This document shows, one piece after another, positions 63,823-64,000 of a stretch of 64,000 bases of DNA (the first letter of the stretch is position 1; every line of letters begins with the position of its first letter). The notes below the pieces were generated by a model. It saw only the letters and a program-made list of their open reading frames with translations, made no database searches and was not told where the DNA came from. The translations under genes and the position numbers were made by a program. Source of the stretch: Stieleria mannarensis (lineage in GTDB: Bacteria > Planctomycetota > Planctomycetia > Pirellulales > Pirellulaceae); assembly GCF_014154935.1 (NCBI RefSeq), contig NZ_JACEHH010000012.1, positions 1 through 64,000 on the forward strand. Reading direction: 5' to 3'.

Positions 63823-64000
63823 CGTTGACGTTCCGTTTTCGTTGGGGTTGCTCGATTCGTTTGTCGGTTCGGCTGCAGGCGGTGTTGCTGATGCAGGGCG
63901 GTTCACGGGCACGACGCGCGCCGGCGAAGTTGTTTCTGCGTCGGTCTCTGGAGCGATCCCCAGCGCCGCATCCATCGCCGCCAGCGCGGTGTCGTAGCGC

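Overview
The window is GC-rich, gene-dense DNA from a planctomycete, most likely a member of the Pirellulaceae related to Rhodopirellula. This rests on families that are expanded in that group: cytochrome/DUF1549/DUF1553 proteins paired with DUF1501 proteins, a DUF1559 prepilin-like protein, DUF1800, DUF3472, DUF3500, a formylglycine sulfatase with a signal peptide, and many hairpin-forming intergenic repeats. No rRNA, tRNA, CRISPR array or intact insertion sequence was seen.

Layout. 0.3-2.7 kb: an exported catalase-peroxidase behind a repeat array. 2.9-8.2 kb (minus): a GntR regulator, ABC ATPase, ABC permease and membrane protein operon. 8.5-10.4 kb: a DNA glycosylase, a first biotin-protein ligase and a 59-aa acidic membrane peptide. 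10.5-14 kb: a DUF1800/DUF1501 pair. 14.4-18.3 kb: moaA, a mannonate-type oxidoreductase with 2-keto-3-deoxygluconate kinase, and a DUF2585 protein. 18.4-22.3 kb: a small lipoprotein, a DUF1559 protein, a CvpA-like protein and a nickel-type LarA racemase homologue. 22.6-31 kb: two tandem cytochrome-DUF1549/1553 plus DUF1501 pairs. 31-35 kb: an RCK_C (TrkA-C) membrane protein, a tiny basic protein under a sigma-54-like promoter, a CdaA diadenylate cyclase fused to a YbbR domain, and a DHH/DHHA1 phosphodiesterase; together these look like a c-di-AMP/potassium module. 35.2-38.5 kb: a MITE-like element and an NtrC-type two-component system. 38.7-42.6 kb: a GNAT-nitrilase fusion, an orphan Fis-domain protein, a fructokinase and a truncated GH32 pseudogene. 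43-52.4 kb: secreted proteins (His-rich protein, EF-hand protein, sulfatase, DUF3500, DUF3472, FG-GAP). 52.7-55.7 kb: an accessory patch with two orphan proteins, a MazEF-type toxin-antitoxin pair and an NmrA-like reductase between direct repeats. 55.9-64 kb: a polyhydroxyalkanoate/propionyl-CoA carboxylase locus with carboxylase alpha and beta subunits, PHA synthase, a second biotin-protein ligase, a phasin, PhaR and a reductase running to the window edge.

The most interesting signals are: (1) a family of short intergenic tandem units with inverted partners (core resembling ATCRTTYTGCCCC) in several unlinked gaps; (2) a second hairpin repeat whose copies show a compensatory base-pair change, one copy forming the 5' end of a coding region; (3) the c-di-AMP-type cluster with a fused cyclase-YbbR protein; (4) a sigma-54-like promoter, a 41-aa basic protein and a strong terminator together within 330 bp; (5) a stand-alone Fis protein resembling the DNA-binding end of the nearby NtrC-type regulator. 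Several starts were moved from the longest open frame using ribosome sites, signal peptides or terminators; these are noted entry by entry.
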